DNA of 12,960 nt from Pseudomonadota bacterium (GTDB lineage Bacteria; Pseudomonadota; Alphaproteobacteria; Reyranellales; Reyranellaceae), in NCBI GenBank assembly GCA_023416135.1, contig JAEZIF010000374.1, forward strand, positions 1-12,960, written 5' to 3'. Position numbers and translations under genes: made by a program. Shown in pieces: positions 1 through 9,399 of the stretch. The first letter of the stretch is position 1, and the number at the start of each line of letters is the position of its first letter. A model generated the notes under the pieces. That model made no database searches and was not told where the DNA came from. It saw only the letters and a program-made list of their open reading frames with translations.

Positions 1-6
1 CATATT

Positions 7-12
7 TGTAAT
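7..12 (+). promoter_or_regulatory. Possible -10 box for the AEC permease/dioxygenase unit
   Basis: TGTAAT matches the sigma-70 -10 consensus TATAAT at five of six bases and lies in a short AT-rich patch, unlike the GC-rich surroundings. Transcription would begin near base 19 and leave a leader of about 37 bases before the ATG at 56. The matching -35 box would fall outside the window, so the call rests on one hexamer only. Confidence 0.3.
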
Positions 13-55
13 AGAGACAGCATGAGGGGCGCGAGACGCGCGCGGTCCAGAAGAC

Positions 56-1009
56 ATGAGCGCCATCATCGATATCATCGTGCCGGTGTTCGGCACGGTT
101 GCGGTCGGCTGGGTGCTGGGGCGCACCCTGCTCTCGACCGAAGGCTTGCGCGGGCTGACCCAGGTCGCCTTCTATTCGCTGTTCCCGGCGCTGCTTTTCC
201 GGTCGATGGCCAAGGTGCGGCTCGAGGCGCTCGAGCTCGACATCATCGTCGTGTTCTTCGGCACCGGCCTGTTGCTCTACCTCCTGCTGATGCCCCTCGG
301 CCGCGCTCTCGGCATGAAGCTCGGCGACCAGGCGGTGTTCGCCCTTTCCGGCACCTTCTCCAACGGCGTCGGTATCGGCATCCCCTTCATCACCTATGCC
401 TTCGGCGAGGCGGGCCTGGTGCCGCTGCTGATGATCATCAGCGTCAACTCGCTGATCATGCTGACGCTCTGCTCGTTCCTGCTGGAGATCGGCTCGGGCG
501 GCGGCGGTGGGCGGCTGCTCGCCAAGCTGGGCGGTGCGGCGCTGATGATGATGAAGCATCCGGTGATCCCGTCGATCTTCGCCGGCCTCGCCTGGGCCGA
601 GCTGACGTCGCTGGTCCCGGGCCTCGGCATGCCGGTCGTGATCGACAAGGTCCTGCAGGCCCTGGCGCTGGCGGCACCGCCGTGCGGCCTGATCATGGCC
701 GGCGCGTCGCTCGCCCATGTCGGGCTGAAGGAGCACTGGCAGCCTGCCGCCGTCGCAACCATGGTGAAACTCGTCGTCATGCCGCTGATGGTGTGGGCGG
801 TCGGCCGATACGTCTTCACGCTCGATCCGCTGTGGCTCACCGTTGCTACCTTGAACGCCGCGCTGCCGGCCGGCGCCAACGTCTACCTGGTGGCCCAGCT
901 CTACCGGACGGGCGTCGGGCTCGCGACCAACGCGGTCGTCATCTCGACGGGGGCGAGCGTCTTCACGCTGTCGGCCGTGCTGTTGCTCCTCGGCGTGCAG
1001 ACCCGGTAA
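56..1009 (+). CDS. AEC (auxin efflux carrier) family permease
   Basis: Integral inner-membrane transporter of 317 residues, the usual size for bacterial AEC proteins, which carry organic acids or amino-acid-like solutes; the substrate cannot be read from the sequence. Hydrophobic segments run through almost the whole chain (about residues 3-22, 35-52, 61-80, 117-146, 171-190, 200-225, 236-255, 285-313). The conserved AEC region around residues 98-120 (GTFSNGVGIGIPF) and a glycine/proline-rich repeat of the fold near residues 268-280 (AALPAGANVYLVA) are visible. The ATG at 56 has only a weak purine-rich AGAAGA stretch before it, but no better start exists in this frame. The gene ends 22 bases before the dioxygenase and probably shares its transcript, which suggests the permease moves a substrate or product of that enzyme. 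Confidence 0.85.
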   Translation: MSAIIDIIVPVFGTVAVGWVLGRTLLSTEGLRGLTQVAFYSLFPALLFRSMAKVRLEALELDIIVVFFGTGLLLYLLLMPLGRALGMKLGDQAVFALSGTFSNGVGIGIPFITYAFGEAGLVPLLMIISVNSLIMLTLCSFLLEIGSGGGGGRLLAKLGGAALMMMKHPVIPSIFAGLAWAELTSLVPGLGMPVVIDKVLQALALAAPPCGLIMAGASLAHVGLKEHWQPAAVATMVKLVVMPLMVWAVGRYVFTLDPLWLTVATLNAALPAGANVYLVAQLYRTGVGLATNAVVISTGASVFTLSAVLLLLGVQTR

Positions 1010-1031
1010 TCTCCTTCGCGGAGGTAAGGCC

Positions 1032-1889
1032 ATGGCATACGAAACGGTGCAGGTGCGCAAGCTCACCGGCGGCTGCGGCGCCGAGGTGCTGGGCGTCGAC
1101 CTCAAGTCGATGAGCAATCGCCAGTGGGACGAGGTGCAGGCAGCCTTCACCGAGCATGGCGTCATCTTCTTCCGTGACCAGGTGCTCACGCCGGAACAGC
1201 ACCTCGCCTTCGCGCGCCGCTGGGCGCCGATCGACGTCAACCGCTTCTTCAAGGCGGTCGAGGGCTATCCCGAGATCGCCGAAGTGCGCAAGGAGCCCGA
1301 GCAGAAGACCAACATCGGCGGCGGCTGGCACACCGACCACAGCTACGATGCGGAGCCGGCCATGGGTTCGATCCTGCTGGCGCGCGAGCTGCCGGAGGAG
1401 GGCGGCGACACGCTGTTCGCCAACATGTACCGTGCGTTCGAGACGTTGTCCCCGGGGCTGCAGCACACCTTGGAAGGCCTGAAGGCCGTGCACGGCTCGG
1501 CGCACATCTTCGGCGTCAAAGGCGTCAATGCGGCCAATTCCGAAGGCGCCAGCCGCTACGGCAACCAGCATCTGGTGGGCGATGACGTCGTGCACCCGGC
1601 GGTGATCCGCCATCCCCTGAGCGGCCGCAAGTCGCTCTATGTCAACCCGGCCTTCACGCTGCGATTCGACGGCTGGTCGGCCGAGGACAGCCGGCCGTTG
1701 CTGGAATATCTCTATCGCCACGCATCGCGGCCGGAATTCACCTGCCGCTTCCGCTGGCGCGAGGGCTCGGTCGCCTTGTGGGACAATCGCGCGACCTGGC
1801 ACTACGCCGCCAACGACTACCAGGGTGAGCGGCGCCTGATGCATCGCATCACCGTCGCCGGCTGTGCCCTGCAGCCGGCGACGACGTGA
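1032..1889 (+). CDS. TauD/TfdA-family Fe(II)/2-oxoglutarate-dependent dioxygenase
   Basis: Cytoplasmic non-haem iron oxygenase of 285 residues (E. coli TauD is 283). The iron-binding triad is intact: His100 and Asp102 in GWHTDHSY, and His257 in TWHYA. Thr127 (GGDTLF) and Arg268 occupy the positions that hold 2-oxoglutarate in TauD, and Arg272 in LMHRITV matches TauD Arg270. By my alignment the taurine contacts His70, Tyr73 and Asn95 of TauD are replaced by Asn, Phe and Gly, so taurine is unlikely to be the substrate. The enzyme should hydroxylate some other small acid, perhaps a sulphonate, carboxylate or ether. A strong GGAGG (1020-1024) sits seven bases before the ATG. The gene follows the AEC permease by 22 bases and converges on the DUF992 gene with a 7-base gap. 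Confidence 0.88.
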   Translation: MAYETVQVRKLTGGCGAEVLGVDLKSMSNRQWDEVQAAFTEHGVIFFRDQVLTPEQHLAFARRWAPIDVNRFFKAVEGYPEIAEVRKEPEQKTNIGGGWHTDHSYDAEPAMGSILLARELPEEGGDTLFANMYRAFETLSPGLQHTLEGLKAVHGSAHIFGVKGVNAANSEGASRYGNQHLVGDDVVHPAVIRHPLSGRKSLYVNPAFTLRFDGWSAEDSRPLLEYLYRHASRPEFTCRFRWREGSVALWDNRATWHYAANDYQGERRLMHRITVAGCALQPATT

Positions 1890-1896
1890 TCGAAGC

Positions 1897-2409
1897 TTAC
1901 TGCTTCAGCTTGATCGTCATGGCGGCGATGCCGGTCGCGAGGTTGTAGCCCGCGTCCCGGACGACGCCGGATGCCAGCATGCCGATCTCGGCGTTGGGGC
2001 CGCCGTAGATCCAGTTGCCGCCGGCCTGCTGACCCGCCGCCACGGTGCCCTGCTCGCCGACATAGGTGCCGCCGAGGTTGTACGGACCACGGTCGGAACC
2101 CAGCGAGTAGACGCGCCAAATCGTGTGCACGGCCTTGGTATAGCCGATGTCGATGCCGACCTTGTCGATGGTGCCGACATAGTGGGCGCTGTGCGTGCCG
2201 TCCTTGTTGAGGAAGACGCAGTCGAGGCTCTTGCGCGACGCCAGGACGTAGCCGGTGCTGCCGCCCACGTTGCAGCTCAGCGAGCCGATGTAGATGCGGG
2301 AATTGGCGTTGGTGGTGTTGAGCTGCTGTGGCGACGACTGGTTCATGTTGCAGCCACCGACGGTCGCGGCGAGGGTTGCCGCGACGGCGGCCTTGACGAT
2401 CGACTTCAT
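1897..2409 (-). CDS. DUF992 family protein, probable lipoprotein
   Basis: A 170-residue exported protein of unknown function. Residues 1-19 form a signal peptide (MKS, then an Ala/Val-rich core) ending in VGGC, a slightly non-standard lipobox, so Cys20 may be lipidated. The mature part carries the DUF992 signature: GSLSCNVGGSTGYVLAS (about 42-58), then DCVF, then IDKVGIDIGYT (about 81-91), TIWRVY, GTYVGEQGTVAAG and a C-terminal GYNLATGIAAMTIKL. Cys46 and Cys64 could form a disulphide in the periplasm. AAGGAG (plus-strand 2421-2426) lies 11 bases before the ATG, a rather long spacing. A frameshifted paralogue lies directly upstream on the same strand, so the pair arose by tandem duplication. 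DUF992 proteins are common in alphaproteobacteria; their role is not known to me. Confidence 0.82.
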   Translation of the reverse strand: MKSIVKAAVAATLAATVGGCNMNQSSPQQLNTTNANSRIYIGSLSCNVGGSTGYVLASRKSLDCVFLNKDGTHSAHYVGTIDKVGIDIGYTKAVHTIWRVYSLGSDRGPYNLGGTYVGEQGTVAAGQQAGGNWIYGGPNAEIGMLASGVVRDAGYNLATGIAAMTIKLKQ

Positions 2410-2436
2410 GGGTAACGTATCTCCTTACGCCGCCCG

Positions 2437-2445
2437 AGTATGGCA
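2437..2445 (-). promoter_or_regulatory. TGCCATACT box upstream of the intact DUF992 gene
   Basis: On the minus strand TGCCATACT lies 27 bases before the ATG at 2409. CATACT matches the -10 consensus at four of six bases and carries a preceding TGC. The identical nine bases stand 23 bases before the start of the sister DUF992 gene. No convincing -35 box was found (TTGCGT occurs 15 bases upstream, short of the usual spacing), so it may be a -10 element or a shared protein site. Confidence 0.35.
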
Positions 2446-2476
2446 CAGCGGCCGGTAACGCAAGCGAGACCTGGGT

Positions 2477-2946
2477 TCAGTTCTTCAAGGTGAGGGAAAT
2501 CTCTGCAATGCCGTAGGCGAGGTTGTAGCCGGCATCGCCCGACGACTGGAGCTGGGTCGCCTGCAGGACGATCTGGTTGTTGCTGCCGCCGTAGAGCCAG
2601 TTGCCGCCGGCCGTTGCGCCGGCCGACACCGAGGCCTGCTCGCCGCCGTAGTTGCCGACGATGACCTTGGGGTTGGCGATGGTCCTGTCCCCGATCAAGC
2701 CGCCGAGCTGGTAGACCTTCCAGATCACGTGGCCTGGCTTGGTGGTGCCGAGATCGAGGCCGAAGCGCCGGATCCTGCCGTCGTAGGCCTGCGAGGCGCC
2801 TTCCTTGGTGAGATACACGCAGCTCAGATCGCGGCTCGAGCCGAAGACATAGCCGGTGCTGCCGGTGACGTTGCAGGTCAGCGCGCCGGTTAGGCGGCCG
2901 TCAGGCCGAGGCTTGCGGCAATCGATACGAAGGCGATCTTGTTCAT
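2477..2946 (-). pseudogene. DUF992 family protein, reading frame broken after the signal peptide
   Basis: The ATG at 2946-2944 opens a good export signal, MNKIAFVSIAASLGLTAA, which runs straight into a TAA stop. The DUF992 body starts one frame away with RLTGALTCNVTGSTGYVF and continues without a break to TGA at 2477, with the family landmarks LSCVYL, RRFGLDLGTT, HVIWKVY, GGEQASVSAG, GGNWLYGG and GYNLAYGIAEISLTL. The body frame has no ATG, GTG or TTG near its beginning except a distant ATG at 3013 inside the exporter gene, which would give no signal peptide. Adding one base near 2890-2900 would join the two parts. The likeliest readings are a recent one-base deletion or a sequencing error; no slippery heptamer is visible, so programmed frameshifting is unlikely. 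The body shows no further stops, so decay is recent if real. It is a paralogue of the next gene downstream. Confidence 0.72.
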
Positions 2947-2969
2947 CCGGCTTCCCCCGCGAGGGCGCC

Positions 2970-2978
2970 AGTATGGCA
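2970..2978 (-). promoter_or_regulatory. TGCCATACT box upstream of the frameshifted DUF992 gene
   Basis: A second copy of the minus-strand box TGCCATACT, 23 bases before the ATG at 2946 and just downstream of the exporter stop at 2985. Its presence at a similar distance before both DUF992 copies, while flanking bases differ, suggests a promoter or operator of their own instead of read-through from the met operon. Confidence 0.35.
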
Positions 2979-2984
2979 GGTCGG

Positions 2985-3710
2985 TCAGCGCAGGGCCTGC
3001 CACAAAAGTGCAAGTCCCGAGATCACCATCACGATATCCAGCATGTACTGGAAGGCGGCCACGCTCAGCCGCTCGACGATGAGCCGGGCGAGGTAGGTGC
3101 CAGCCATCACCGAGGAGCCCGAGATCAGGCCCTTGATGACGATGTCGGTCGGCAGGGCGCCGAACTGCTGGAACGTCAAGGCCTTGCTGATATAAAGCGC
3201 GAGCGAGCCGGCCGCTTCGGTGGCGATGAAGGCACCCCTGACCAGGCCGTAGGCGGCGAAGGTCGGCACGCTGAGCGGACCGGTGGAGACGACGATGCCG
3301 GTCAGGAAGCCGATGACGGCGCCGGCGATCATCAGCCCGCCGAAGCCGATCGTCATGTTGCGCGACGCGAGCCAGCGGCGGCCCGGGACCATGGCGAGGA
3401 AGAAGAGGCCCAGCGCCACCTCGACCGTGTTTTCCGGCAGCGCGAGCAGGGTGCGCGCGCCGAGCGCCGCCGCCGGGATGCCGCCCATCGCATAGGCTCC
3501 GACGGCGCGCCAGTCGATTTCGCGCCACCACGAGGTGATCTTGGCGAAGTTCGACATCAGGGCGACGATCGCCATGATCGGCACGGCCTCGCGCGGACCG
3601 AAGACGATCACCAGCACCGGCAGCAGGATGACCGTGGCGCCGGTGCCGACGATGCCGCTCACCGTGCCGGCGACGAAGCCGACGGCGAGCACGAGGGCGT
3701 AGCCGATCAT
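2985..3710 (-). CDS. TSUP (TauE/SafE, DUF81) family sulphite/sulphonate-type exporter
   Basis: Polytopic inner-membrane protein of 241 residues, close to the typical 240-270. The family start signature is present at about residues 10-32 (GFVAGTVSGIVGTGATVILLPVL), and the second half repeats it in FLTGIVVSTGPLSVPTFAAYGL (about 136-157). Hydrophobic stretches suggest seven or eight helices. TSUP proteins export sulphite, sulphoacetate or similar anions, or in some cases import sulphur compounds; this one cannot be assigned further. It is the last gene behind the metF-metH operon on the same strand, separated from it by 61 bases that form a perfect inverted repeat. The putative ribosome binding site, GAGG 11 bases before the ATG, lies inside the right arm of that repeat, so translation may depend on folding. 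The DUF992 copy starts 38 bases further on. Confidence 0.85.
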   Translation of the reverse strand: MIGYALVLAVGFVAGTVSGIVGTGATVILLPVLVIVFGPREAVPIMAIVALMSNFAKITSWWREIDWRAVGAYAMGGIPAAALGARTLLALPENTVEVALGLFFLAMVPGRRWLASRNMTIGFGGLMIAGAVIGFLTGIVVSTGPLSVPTFAAYGLVRGAFIATEAAGSLALYISKALTFQQFGALPTDIVIKGLISGSSVMAGTYLARLIVERLSVAAFQYMLDIVMVISGLALLWQALR

Positions 3711-3771
3711 CGGAGCGCGGACCTCAAGATCCGCTTCACGGGCAGGAGCCTACCTCGAGGTCCGCGCTCCG
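3711..3771. repeat. Perfect 15-bp inverted repeat filling the metH-TSUP gap
   Basis: Arms 3711-3725 (CGGAGCGCGGACCTC) and 3757-3771 are exact reverse complements, with 31 bases between them. The arms start right after the metH stop codon (3774-3772) and end right before the exporter ATG (3710), so the repeat is exactly the whole gap. Stem GC content is about 80 percent and no T-run follows, so it is not a classical rho-independent terminator. The downstream arm on the mRNA contains the exporter GAGG. An alternative small hairpin, GCGGA/TCCGC at 3717-3721 and 3730-3734, would exclude the large one. It may be a REP-like dispersed palindrome, a transcript-stabilising or attenuating hairpin, or a translational control element. 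Confidence 0.8.
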
Positions 3772-6413
<2,642 letters not shown>

Positions 6414-6414
<1 letters not shown>

Positions 6415-7469
6415 CAGAAGAAACTCGCCGCCTCCATGCCGGAAAGACGCAGCGCCGGGGGCAGGGCATGCCACTGGCGCGGCTTCACGTCCCTGACCGC
6501 CTCGGCGATCGCCTTGATGTGCGCCGGCGTCGTGCCGCAGCACCCGCCGACCACGTTCAGCCAGCCGTTCTCGGCCCAGCCCTTGACCAGCTTGGCCGTC
6601 ATCTCCGGCGGCTCGTCGTAGGCGCCGAGTTCGTTGGGCAGGCCGGCGTTGGGATAGACGCACAGCATGCCCTCGACCTGCGGGTTGAGCGCGTTCACGT
6701 AGGGATGCAGCTCCGTCGCGCCGAAGCTGCAGTTCAAGCCCATGGTCAGCGGCCTGGCGTGCCGCACCGAGTGCCAGAACGCCTCGACGGTCTGGCCAGA
6801 CAGGTTGCGGCCGGCGAGGTCGGTGAGGGTCATCGACACCATCACCGGCAGTTCCTCGCCGCGCGCTTCGGCGGCCTCGTCGGCGGCGACGAGAGCGGCC
6901 TTGGCGTTCAGCGTGTCGAACACCGTCTCGATCAGGATGAAGTCGACGCCGCCGTCAAGCAGGCCGTCGATCTGTTCGCGGTAGATGCCCTTCACCTCGT
7001 CGAAGGTGACGGCGCGATAGCCCGGATCGTTGACGTTGGGCGACACCGACAGCGTCTTGTTGGTGGGGCCGAGTGCGCCCACGACGAAACGCGGCTTGCC
7101 GCTATTCTTGGCGGTCGCCGCATCGGCGCAGGCGCGGGTGAGCTTGGCCGCCGACAGGTTCACCTCGCGCGCCATGTCGGCGATGCCGTAGTCGCTCAAG
7201 CTGATGGCGTTGGCGTTGAAGGTGTTGGTCGCCAGGATGTCCGCGCCGGCGTCGATATAGGCGTTGCAGATCTCGCCCACGACGTCGGGACGCGTCAGGT
7301 TCAGAAGGTCGTTGTTGCCCTTCTGGTCGTGCGTGAACGAACGCCCGCCGCGGAAACCGTCCTCGCCGAGGCGGTAGGTCTGGATCATCGAGCCGTAGGG
7401 CCCGTCCTTGACCAGGATGCGTTCGCTGCCGATCTCGCGCAGCAGTTGGGCTTTCTCGGCGCGGCTCAT
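6414..7469 (-). CDS. metH: Methionine synthase, homocysteine S-methyltransferase subunit (split MetH, N-terminal part)
   Basis: A 351-residue protein covering only the homocysteine-binding barrel of cobalamin-dependent methionine synthase. The three zinc ligands are intact and even keep the E. coli MetH numbers: Cys247 in LNCSFG, and Cys310 and Cys311 in GGCCGTT. Other family landmarks are ADILATNTF (76-84), VGALGPTNKTLS (130-141) and FILIETVFDTLNAKAAL (177-193). The usual N-terminal DGAMGTMIQ reads DGPYGSMIQ here. It must work with the adjacent pterin/B12 subunit, since neither half can complete the reaction alone; together they make 1231 residues against about 1227 in E. coli. Its ATG overlaps the metF TGA by four bases (ATGA), and its own TGA overlaps the next gene by one base. 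The short C-terminal tail (about 330-351) replaces the interdomain linker of the one-piece enzyme. Confidence 0.95.
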
Positions 7470-8386
7470 TGCGGACGTACTCCCAGCAAATGGCAGATCG
7501 CAAAGGTGAGATCGGCGCGGTTCAGCGTGTAGAAATGGAACTGGTCCACGCCTTCATCGCGCAGGCGCCGGCAAAGATCACCCGCCACGGTGGCGGCGAT
7601 CATGCGGCGGGTTTCGACATCATTGTCGAGGCCCTCGAACAGATTGGCGAACCATGCCGGCACTTTCGAACCGCACGGGCCGGCCATCCTGACGATGCCC
7701 TGGAAGTTCGAGACCGGCATGATGCCGGGCACGATCGGCACGTTGACGTTCGCCGCGGCAGCCTGGTCGCGGAAGCGCAGGAAGTCGTCGACCTCGAAGA
7801 AGAACTGCGTGATGCAGCGGTCGGCGCCGGCATCGACCTTGCGCTTGAGATTGTCGAGGTCGGCCCGCATGTCCGGCGAATCGGGATGCTTCTCCGGATA
7901 GCAGCCGACGCTGATCTGGAAGGGGCCGATCCTCTTCAGACCGGCCACCAGCTCGGCGGCATTGGCATAGCCGCCGGGATGGGCGCTGTACTTGCCGCCG
8001 ATGCCGCCGGGCGGGTCACCGCGGAGCGCCACGATGTGGCGAATGCCGGCATCCCAATAGGCGCGCGCGACCTCGTCGATCTCGCCTCGCGTTGCGCCGA
8101 CACAGGTGAGGTGAGCCGCGGCATCGACACCGGTTTCCTTCTTCAGGCGCGCGACGGTCTCGTGCGTGCGCTGGCGGGTCGAGCCGCCGGCGCCGTAAGT
8201 GACCGAGAAGAACGTCGGACGCAGCGGCACCAGCCGCGTCACGGTCTCCCATAGAGTGCGCTCGGCAGCTTCGGTCTTGGGCGGAGAGAACTCGAACGAG
8301 ACCTTCAATCGTTGCGGCGCACGCGCCGGGAACTCGGCCGTCGAGACGCTGTAGGGGCCGCCAAGGGGACCTGTATCGGGACTCAT
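7466..8386 (-). CDS. metF: 5,10-methylenetetrahydrofolate reductase
   Basis: Cytoplasmic FAD enzyme of 306 residues (E. coli MetF is 296) that reduces 5,10-methylene- to 5-methyl-tetrahydrofolate, the methyl donor for the MetH pair encoded directly downstream. The TIM-barrel signatures are clear: FEFSPPKT at 31-38 with Glu32 as the catalytic acid (Glu28 in E. coli), VTYGAGGST (62-70), HLTCVGA (92-98), ALRGDPP (120-126, Asp124 contacting flavin and folate), GCYPEKHPDS (161-170), DRCITQFFFEV (189-199), PGIMPV (220-225) and QFHFYTLNR (282-290). The ATG at 8386 overlaps the regulator stop by four bases (ATGA). The open frame continues upstream, but that part is antisense to no known domain and lies out of frame inside the regulator gene. 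An extra 20 residues at the N-terminus precede the barrel. Expression should follow the upstream SahR-like regulator. Confidence 0.95.
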   Translation of the reverse strand: MSPDTGPLGGPYSVSTAEFPARAPQRLKVSFEFSPPKTEAAERTLWETVTRLVPLRPTFFSVTYGAGGSTRQRTHETVARLKKETGVDAAAHLTCVGATRGEIDEVARAYWDAGIRHIVALRGDPPGGIGGKYSAHPGGYANAAELVAGLKRIGPFQISVGCYPEKHPDSPDMRADLDNLKRKVDAGADRCITQFFFEVDDFLRFRDQAAAANVNVPIVPGIMPVSNFQGIVRMAGPCGSKVPAWFANLFEGLDNDVETRRMIAATVAGDLCRRLRDEGVDQFHFYTLNRADLTFAICHLLGVRPQ

Positions 8387-9363
8387 CGGGAAACTCCATG
8401 GGCGGGTTGGGTGACGTGGCGCGCCGAGGGGCGCGACGGCAGTTCGCGCTCGCCGCGCCAGATGCCGGTCATCAGGCGGCGACCGGGAAAGTGGATCGGC
8501 TCGAGCGGATTGAGGCCGGCGCTTCTCAGCCAGCCCTGTACCTGGTTGTCGGCAAAGCCGAGATGGACATGGGCATGCTCGCGCTTCAGCTCGACCAGGT
8601 CGTGCGGCGAGAAGTCGACCACCAGAACGACCCCGCCCGGCCGCACCACGCGCGCCGCCTCGCTGAGCGCGGCCGCCGGATCGTCGGCGTAGTGCAGGAC
8701 GTGATGGATGGTGACGACATCGAAGGCGTCGGATTCGAAGGGCAGGGCATACATGTCGCCCTGGCGGATGTCGGCATTGTCGATGCAAGCCTTGGCGAGG
8801 TTGGCGCGCGCCAGCGCCAGCATCTCGCGCGACTGGTCGACGCCGACCGCCTGCTCGACCTTGGGCGCCAGCACTTCGAGCAGCCGGCCGGTGCCGGTGC
8901 CGATGTCGAGCAGGCGGCGCGCACCGACCGGCAGGTGATGGGCGAGCGCACGTTCGATCTCGCGGTCGGCGACATGCAGGGCACGCAGTTCGTCCCAGCG
9001 CTGGGCATTGTCGCGGAAGAATCGCACCGCGGCCGTCTGGCGACGCTGCTGCAGGGCATCGAGCCGGGCGCGGTCGGCGGCGATGCGGGCATGCTTGGGA
9101 TCGAGCCGGCGGACGAACTCGCGAACCAGGGCGGCGTCGTCGCCTGAGGTCACCAGCCTGAAGCGGGTGAACTGTGCCTCGCGGAAGCGCTCGAGCAGGC
9201 CCGCTTCGACCAGCAGCTTCAGATGGCGGGAGACCCGCGGCTGGCTCTGCCCCAGCACATGCACGTAGTCGCTGACTGTCAGGTCCTCGCGCGCCGCCAG
9301 CGCCAGAATGCGCAGCCGCGTATCTTCGGCGGCTGCCCGCAAAAGAGTGAGGAGGTGATCCAT
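8383..9363 (-). CDS. SahR-like ArsR-family regulator fused to a SAM/SAH-binding methyltransferase domain
   Basis: A 326-residue two-domain protein. Residues about 4-70 are an ArsR winged helix (LRAAAEDTRLRILAL, recognition helix in SQPRVSRHLKLLVEAGLLE). After a helical linker, residues about 140-290 form a class I methyltransferase fold with motif I LLDIGTGTG, the acidic motif II end in AVGVDQS, and LPFESDAFDVVTIHHVLHY. In SahR of several Proteobacteria such a domain senses S-adenosylhomocysteine and the protein represses SAM-cycle genes including metF and metH; here the gene heads exactly that operon and overlaps metF by four bases. Motif I is intact, so catalytic activity cannot be excluded. 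The ATG at 9363 is preferred because the family starts with MDxLL-type residues and an AT-rich promoter covers the alternative ATG at 9375. Neither start has a good Shine-Dalgarno; the mRNA may be leaderless. Confidence 0.87.
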   Translation of the reverse strand: MDHLLTLLRAAAEDTRLRILALAAREDLTVSDYVHVLGQSQPRVSRHLKLLVEAGLLERFREAQFTRFRLVTSGDDAALVREFVRRLDPKHARIAADRARLDALQQRRQTAAVRFFRDNAQRWDELRALHVADREIERALAHHLPVGARRLLDIGTGTGRLLEVLAPKVEQAVGVDQSREMLALARANLAKACIDNADIRQGDMYALPFESDAFDVVTIHHVLHYADDPAAALSEAARVVRPGGVVLVVDFSPHDLVELKREHAHVHLGFADNQVQGWLRSAGLNPLEPIHFPGRRLMTGIWRGERELPSRPSARHVTQPAHGVSR

Positions 9364-9370
9364 CCAATGA

Positions 9371-9399
9371 AGCATATAAGCATATCTTTATGTATGCAA
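9371..9399 (-). promoter_or_regulatory. Promoter and probable SahR-type operator of the sahR-metF-metH operon
   Basis: On the minus strand TTGCAT (9399-9394) and TATGCT (9376-9371) are 17 bases apart and seven bases before the preferred ATG at 9363, fitting a sigma-70 promoter with a leaderless or nearly leaderless transcript. The region between is an AT-rich island in GC-rich DNA and contains an imperfect inverted repeat: CATAAAG on one side and CTTATATG on the other, separated by ATATG. ArsR repressors typically bind such AT-rich palindromes between or over the promoter boxes. The box matches are weak (3/6 and 4/6), and I did not verify the palindrome against the published SahR motif. Confidence 0.5.

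Noticed and set aside
22..1113. A 363-residue frame overlapping the AEC permease
   Set aside because: Arg- and Ala-rich shadow; the frame starting at 56 has proper membrane segments and family motifs.
1887..1914. Short stem GAAGC/GCTTC between the convergent dioxygenase and DUF992 stops, as a two-way terminator
   Set aside because: Only five base pairs and no T-run on either strand; it also overlaps coding sequence. Not strong enough to list.
6468..7532. A 354-residue open frame on the plus strand opposite the metH homocysteine gene
   Set aside because: Same antisense composition with no domain; the minus-strand gene has the full set of zinc ligands.
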